Origin: Chromera velia
Taxonomy: Eukaryota; Sar; Chromeraceae
Length of the DNA: 64,000 nucleotides
Reading direction: 5' to 3'
NCBI GenBank assembly: GCA_018398765.1
Contig: JAHBMJ010004607.1
Span: 13,010 to 77,009 of the forward strand
Shown: positions 56,058 through 64,000 of the stretch, piece by piece
Numbering within the stretch: the first letter of the stretch is position 1
Layout: every line of letters begins with the position of its first letter
Made by a program: the position numbers and the translations under genes
Notes under the pieces: generated by a model
Seen by the model: the letters and a program-made list of their open reading frames with translations, nothing else
Database searches by the model: none
Told to the model about the DNA's origin: nothing

Positions 56058-57114
56058 GTGGCATCAGTGAGGAGAGAGGGAGGAAAGGGCATTGACTTTG
56101 AGTCATTTGGGTCTGCCAGTAACTCTTTGTAGATCCCGAACGATCGATTGATGTTCCTTTTACCTGTGTGTCCGTGTCTGGAATTCCGCTCTTTGTTTAT
56201 CTGAGATCATCAGGTGTGTTTTTCTCTCCTGAGCCCGTTTGTCTGTCTTTGTCTTGGAATAACGCCTGTCTGTCTGTCGATCGATTCTTTTGTTGGACGG
56301 TGAGAGAAAAACGGGAAAGAAGGCAGGGCCTTTGCAGAACTATGCCCATAGCATTGTTAGTCTGACCAACAATGGGGAGACAGTGAAATCTGCATATTTG
56401 CCTCGTTGTTCATCCCATCGACTACGATTTTTCTTCAGGGAATGAACAGATCTCCCTGCCCGTTTATACTACAGATACCTCATTATTCCCATTCTCTGTC
56501 TTGTCGTGCCTTGTGCCCACTTTTTTTTTTTTCTTTGTCCGTTGTGCGTCTTCTTAGCTGCGGGGACGCGGCGTTGGAGGGAGGGGGCATGTAGGTGTGA
56601 GTGGATGCCAGAGAGGTAATAGAAGAGAAGTAAAGGGAGTTGGTGGCAAGTGAAGTGAAGGAAGGAGAAAGTAAAAGACAAGCAGAAAAGGGTTGTATGA
56701 GTGGTTATAGGAGACAAGAAAGAAGCATGACAAGTAGAGAGAGGTTTGTCTGCCCGTCTGTGGAAAGCGAAAGCGCGCATCTGAGAGAGAAAGAAGAAAA
56801 GAAAATTCTTTTGGAAAAGATGCAACAAGAAGGAAGAGGAGAAGAGAAACTTAACCTAAGAGAGCAAGGTGTCATGCTTTCGTAAGGCAGTGCGGTCGGG
56901 GCAGTAAGAAAAATTGATGTAGTGGAGTGCAGAAGGAGCACCTCGTCTTGATTCATAAGCAGATCGACTGAAGTGTAACTTTAAACCCCAAAGCAGGGAA
57001 ATCCCTTCTTCACCGTTTGAACGTGTGTCTGATAGGCGACACGCAACAACAAGTACGTTCCCAATGGAGGCTGTCTCGCAATCTTTATACATGAAGTCTT
57101 GGGACGAGACTTAT

Positions 57115-57127
57115 GAGGGGAGGGGCA
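57115..57127 (+). promoter_or_regulatory. Polypurine tract
   Basis: GAGGGGAGGGGCA is directly upstream of the 3' LTR, where plus-strand DNA synthesis of an LTR element is primed. Confidence 0.75.
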
Positions 57128-57362
57128 CGTAGCATTGTGATGGGCGCCCCAGTCAGGAATCCATGCAGTGCACGCATTACGAGCGTAGTGAAGAACATGC
57201 ATTAATGATTAAAAAGCATGCATGCAGAAGTAAAGCTTTATGCAGAAGTAGCAGTCTCTGTAGGGAAAGCAGAGTAGAAGTGAAGACTCATGTATGACAG
57301 TACTTACCCTATATGAACTAAGAGGAGATCTCTTAGGACGGTAGGAGCCTAGCTTCCCTACG
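57128..57362 (+). repeat. 3' LTR
   Basis: 235 bp, the same length and ends as the 5' LTR, followed by the ACCCT target duplication. See the 5' LTR for the differences. Confidence 0.92.
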
Positions 57363-57367
57363 ACCCT

Positions 57368-58578
57368 GAAGCTAAAAACCGGTTTTTTAAGCTTAGCAGG
57401 ATCAGCAGTTTTCAAAAATTGTGAAGTGTCCAACAGACACTAAGTTTTATTAGGAGTGTCCACACAAAACATGCAGGTGGGTACTACACCGGCCTCTGGT
57501 AGTACAAACCCCTAGGGCAACTTCCCCTATGGGCAAGGCGTGTTCTATAGATTTGAGAGACTGAAAGAAGCTGGCTACTTGTTTCGCAAGCAGACAACCA
57601 AAGGGTTCCAAACCAAAAGAGTGAAGAGAAGAAGAAATAAAAGAGTTGTGGAATAAACTAAAATTTAATGACTAGCGAATAAAACAGAATTGCAATGTAT
57701 CGAGACATTGGATATCTGACTGCTTGAGAGGGAAGGCTTTAAGACCAAACATTGCAACGGGTACCCAAAGAGCTTTGAACAGTTGAATTCAGGAAAAAGA
57801 AGAAACAAAACCAATTGAAAAAAGAGTTCCAAACACATACCCCAGTGCCCTTTCTGCCGACTCAATTCTTGTTTTCATCGTTTTAGATAGATCCCCCCCC
57901 TCAGGTATACATTGCATTAATATTAGTTGATATATCTTCACTTAGCCAAATACATATAGACCGAGAGCAGATTAAGCGCTAAGAGCAAGTTAGATTAGTT
58001 GCAAGTAGTTACAAGTTATAGTGGCTCACTACTCTGTTCGCTCGTCACTCGATCAGCATAGCGTTGGCGTTAGTTGCTATGCATATACCAAAGATGTTCA
58101 ATTCAATAAGATTTTTAGTAATAATTTTTTAGTAGGATTGGAAACCTAGTTGTAAGTATGGACTATATGTATACCAGTAATGACCCATAACATGCTAATC
58201 CATGCAATTACGTTTCTTTTACGATAAGAGATCCATTTCAATTCAGAAAACTAAAAAAATGGGAAAAGCGTAGCAAAAGCGCTAGCAAAAGCGTTTATCC
58301 TTATTGGGTGGTTTGTCAGAAATCTAGTTAGACATAATTAAAAAAAAATAATAGTTTTAATGACACTAGCAATTTTTATTTCGTTGGACTTTCAAAGTGA
58401 ATTTTAAAGTGAATTTTAAAAGTTATATTTTAGAATCTACAATTAATTTAAAATTAAACTTGACCTCCATTATGTTCTTTTTTTTACAGTATGTCAAATT
58501 CCCCTGCTTTGCCCACTAGAAACGTGCCAGTGGGAACCACGTATTCCTTGAACCGACGCTGCTCCCTTTTGGTTGTGT
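57368..58578. other. Spacer between LTR element and RPP30; no gene recognised
   Basis: AT-rich, with poly-A/T runs and reiterated AGTGAATTTTAAAG at about 58396-58420. It includes the 3' flank of RPP30. The minus-strand 66-codon frame at 57665-57865 has no supporting features. Confidence 0.5.
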
Positions 58579-61258
<2,680 letters not shown>

Positions 61259-61806
61259 GGGGATCGATTCTACCACAGCCTTTTGGGGGAAGGGGCAACT
61301 GCAAGCGAATTGACAAAAGGAGACGGGAAAAGCATGCAGATAGATGATCACAGTTGACACCCTACAAAATGAGTCCTCACAGCCAGCTCGGCAATTTCCC
61401 CGCTAGACTGGTAGCCTTTCACCTTTTGCCTCCTTTTCACAGCTCTGACAGGACACATCGATACACACATGAAACGTACGCAGCACGCTTATGCGTATTT
61501 ATACACGTACGTTCTATTCATAGGCACCGACAGGTTTGTTGAGCAATCCCGGACCAGCAGGGGCAGCGAACTATATCCACCGCTATGATATCCTCATATA
61601 AGTATACACCTCTACATTCCCTAGATACACCCCCCGACGGAGACCAGCCCCGTGGTCTCCGTCTCCACCACGGAGACCACCGATGACCACTGACAGCCTC
61701 ACGGTTCTTGTTCTCTTCATACACACAATCCGTTTTGAAACGTGTTTTTCCCATCAACATGATTCTCTTAGAGCGTTAAAAGTGTTGGAAGCCGTCATCA
61801 TTCGTG
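61259..61806. promoter_or_regulatory. Divergent promoter region between RPP30 and the secreted-protein gene
   Basis: The two start codons face away from each other about 550 bp apart. The region contains an 11-bp perfect inverted repeat with a 7-bp loop (GTGGTCTCCGT at 61652-61662 and ACGGAGACCAC at 61670-61680), and an extra GACGGAGACC at 61637-61646. No TATA box stands out. Confidence 0.4.
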
Positions 61807-64000
61807 ATGAGGCTCTGGTCTCTCATTTTTCTGTTTTGGACGTTGGTGGTGGTTTGTGATAGTAGTTGGCTGTCTCGCCTACAGAGCCTACGCTACTCTC
61901 ACATGCCGAAGACAGCCAAGGGAGGTGCATATTGGGAGGATCGAATCGATGCTCTCGCAAAGGGTGAGCACCCTGGGAAGTCCCATCCCAAGAGTGAACC
62001 GTGGAAGAGCAAGTATGAGAAGGTCAAGGACTGTCCTGCACGGACTAACTGGTTATCGAGATGTATATATGGGCGCGACCATGACTGGTCTAACCGACTG
62101 CAGTCCTTTTGACAGCATCGGTAGCCTCAGGTGGTGCCCACAAGCAAGAGCCAACCAACTATCTTGCAAGGTCTGTGATGGCCTGCTTCATTTTTCGACT
62201 CTGCTGGTGGTCTCCGTGTTGCTCTCCGTGTACAGCCCTCATGCGTCTACCTGTCTACACTGTCAATTTCACCCTGCTTTGTTCTTTGCAGCCTTCAAAG
62301 GAGGTCTACGGCAAGCCAGTGATGATCAAGGGGCTTCCTTCGTTATCCCCCGTGCCCCAGGTTGGTTGCTTGTGGTGCTCTCCGTACGGTGGTCTCCGCT
62401 TGACTTCCTCCCTCCATTTTCCTCCTTCCTCCCCGTCGGGCTGCTTACTTTTGCATTGGGCTGCACTTTGCTTGCCGTCACTCTCGGACTCTCTCCCATG
62501 CATATTCACTTTCCCTCTGTCACCCTCTGTTTTGCTGTCTTGCAGTTCCTGTTTTGGAAATACAGGAGAGTAACAGGAGCGCTGCTGCTGAACCCTCTGC
62601 AGACGCTGCTCCTGAAGTACAGGAGTCTCCCAACGTGGATCCCCCCACAGAGTCTCCTCGTAGCCGCTCTGATGTCCCTGTCGTTAGCATTGCTGTAGCA
62701 GCTGCCGCGCCTGCTGCAGTGCACTGTGCGGGAATTTCAGCAGCTGTTGCGTCCTCCTCTTTTTCAGCACCAGCCCAAGCACCTCCCCCCTAAGCACCGT
62801 TCCCCCCCGCTCCTGCCCCCCCTTCTGCTCCACTTGACTTTGCGGGAATTTCAGCAGCTGCTGCGTCTTCCTCTTCTTCAGCACTAGCCCAAGCACCTCC
62901 CCCCCAAGCACTGTTCCCCCTCCCTCCTGCCCCCCCTTCTGCTCCACTTGAGAATCGTAGATGGCCACGCATTCCAGAAGCCCAAGAAAAGTGGATTTTG
63001 AAGCAGGTCAAAGCACAGGTGGGGTCTGATAATTCTGGAAACCCCAAGCTATCTGAGATGTCAGGGTAGATTGATCCCCAAAACCACCTCCTCTCATTAA
63101 AGTGTCCTCCCTCGCCAGCTGAATTTACTTTGAAGAAGATTTTTTTCTGGAATCCGAGAAAACATCCCATCGTCAGTTCTGTTAGCACCCTCGAAGAGAT
63201 GGAAACGAAGAGATGGGGGGGGGCGGTGTTGCTTTAGACGGAGACGGCGAGGGAGAAGAAATGAGGATAGAGAGAGGAGGAGAAGAAGGGTTGGAGGAAA
63301 GCGAACTCGCCCAGGCGTCTGACGATCCCCCTTGCCCTTCTTTAGTAGCAGACGACAACGAATTCGACGATGAAGATGAAGAAGATGTTGAGCCCAAGCT
63401 CGCTCAAGTAGGGTACACAGACTGTGATTGCTGTTCAGGAAGGAGAGAAGAGGGGGATCGCAGCGGGCGACAAGGCACTAGAATCATTCTTCTGTTCCAA
63501 ATCTCATTTTTGTGCGCCTTGATCCATGGCATTCAAATTTGGATAAGACGCTTTCTGGCTGGAGTATCTCATGTTTCCCACCTTATGGTTGGCCCCTTCC
63601 TGAGTGCCCTCTCTCAAGCCGTTTTCAAAAAAAATGACCGTGACTTTGAAGAGCTTTTGTCTGCTCTCCAGGTCGTATACGGTCTCGATGAGCCAGTAAA
63701 AGCAAAGCGGTGGGTCACCACTAAGCATATTCTGTTGAGAGTGCGAAGGCAGATTCTTGGTCCCCTTGAGCTGAGGCAGCGCGTCTTGCTCGTGAAGCTC
63801 GCGTTTGAGCTTGTCGAGAACGACGGGGTGAAACTAGCTGGTGAGAAGTGGGAAAGAATATGGGAGTTGCAGATGGTGCACGTAGACAACGGATGTCTGT
63901 CTGACCCCCCCAGTGTTGAGCTGTATATGGAGAAGAGACAGTCCCCGATCAAAAGCCCTGCAGGACTCTCACACCCCATCCCTGAGTGGGACGGATTTCG
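61807..64000 (+). CDS. Secreted or membrane protein with signal peptide, partial at window end
   Basis: Exons 61807-61963 (donor GTGAGC), 62292-62360, 62546-63018 and 63185 onward join in phase. Exon 1 encodes a signal peptide (MRLWSLIFLFWTLVVVCDSS). The third exon is Ala/Pro/Ser-rich and holds a 38-codon unit twice in tandem. The fourth is acidic (DDNEFDDEDEEDVEP), then carries a Cys cluster (DCDCCSG) and a hydrophobic helix (IILLFQISFLCALIHGIQIW) that could span a membrane, then a charged helical region (LRVRRQILGPLELRQRVLLV) open to the window edge. A TAA at 62791 in the first tandem unit interrupts the frame; the second unit has CAA at that place. The gene is thus either truncated to 157 residues, a pseudogene, or spliced around the stop. 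I do not recognise the family. Confidence 0.45.
62728..62955 (+). repeat. 114-bp tandem duplication in coding sequence
   Basis: Two copies begin GCGGGAATTTCAGCAGCTG at 62728 and 62842, offset 114 bp (38 codons), so the reading frame is kept. They differ at several sites, one of which makes TAA in copy one against CAA in copy two. Confidence 0.85.

Larger units (their letters stand above)
53355..57362 (+). mobile_element. Non-autonomous LTR retrotransposon, complete, 4,008 bp
   Basis: Two 235-bp direct repeats bound the element. They are flanked outside by ACCCT on both sides (53350-53354 and 57363-57367), a 5-bp target-site duplication. Directly after the left repeat is TGGAAGCAAAGC, a primer-binding-site-like TGG complementary to a tRNA 3' CCA end. 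Directly before the right repeat is GAGGGGAGGGGCA, a polypurine tract. Orientation is therefore +. The inside has one long, damaged open frame and no recognisable protease, reverse transcriptase, RNase H or integrase. Insertion is into AT-rich spacer DNA. Confidence 0.9.

Noticed and set aside
62680-62968. Minus-strand Gly/Glu-rich frame repeating an EQKGGQE unit
   Set aside because: It is the shadow of the + strand Ala/Pro-rich tandem duplication.
63019-63184. Stop codon and apparent frameshift at the 9-G run near 63216
   Set aside because: An intron from GTGGGG (63019) to TTAG (63184) removes the stop and keeps the downstream frame without any frameshift.

Overview
This is eukaryotic nuclear DNA from an intron-rich, microsatellite-rich unicellular organism. 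Genes have many short exons, introns of roughly 80 to 2,100 bp, donors that are often GTCAGT, GTGGGT or GTGAGT, and TGCAG acceptors preceded by long CT tracts. A chromerid-type alveolate alga such as Chromera velia is my best guess. That is inferred from intron style, the poly-Gln/Ser/Ala proteins and a signal-plus-transit-like leader on one protein; no marker gene proves it. GC-moderate gene islands are separated by AT-rich repeat islands (about 11.9-13.8, 20.6-21.3, 38.7-41.6, 46.8-47.8, 50.9-53.3 and 57.4-58.5 kb).

Layout. At 1.9-8.6 kb on + lies a chimeric gene: an unrecognised N-terminus, a copied segment of a 4E-T-like gene, then a poly-Ser and Cys/His-rich end. At 8.6-15.1 kb I see only repeats. 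At 15.1-19.3 kb on + is a multi-exon gene of unknown function. At 22.8-26.5 kb on - is a complete seven-exon LCAT/PDAT-family lipid acyltransferase or phospholipase. Head-to-head with it, at 27.3-37.3 kb on +, is an 18-exon gene resembling the eIF4E transporter (4E-T), whose exon 6-8 region is the parent of the copy at 5.6-7.3 kb. At 38.7-41.2 kb are small DNA transposons. At 42.3-46.4 kb on + is a possible four-exon gene for a very small acidic/basic protein, with two minisatellites in its introns. At 47.8-49.5 kb on - is an archaeal/plant-type methyltransferase (COG2521-like) with a plastid-type leader. At 50-53 kb are weak exon candidates and a foldback element. At 53.36-57.36 kb is a complete 4-kb non-autonomous LTR retrotransposon (two 235-bp LTRs, 5-bp target duplication, primer-binding site, polypurine tract). 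At 58.6-61.3 kb on - is RNase P/MRP subunit RPP30 in four exons. Head-to-head with it, from 61.8 kb on +, is a secreted or membrane protein gene that runs off the window end.

RPP30 (RNA processing) and the 4E-T-like protein (mRNA repression/decay) are housekeeping RNA functions. LCAT acts in the secretory/lumenal lipid system and the methyltransferase probably in the plastid. I see no operon logic and no defence-type system. The least ordinary content is the partial duplication of the 4E-T-like gene with a legible breakpoint, the non-autonomous LTR element whose damage is entirely transitions, and several intact small inverted-repeat elements.
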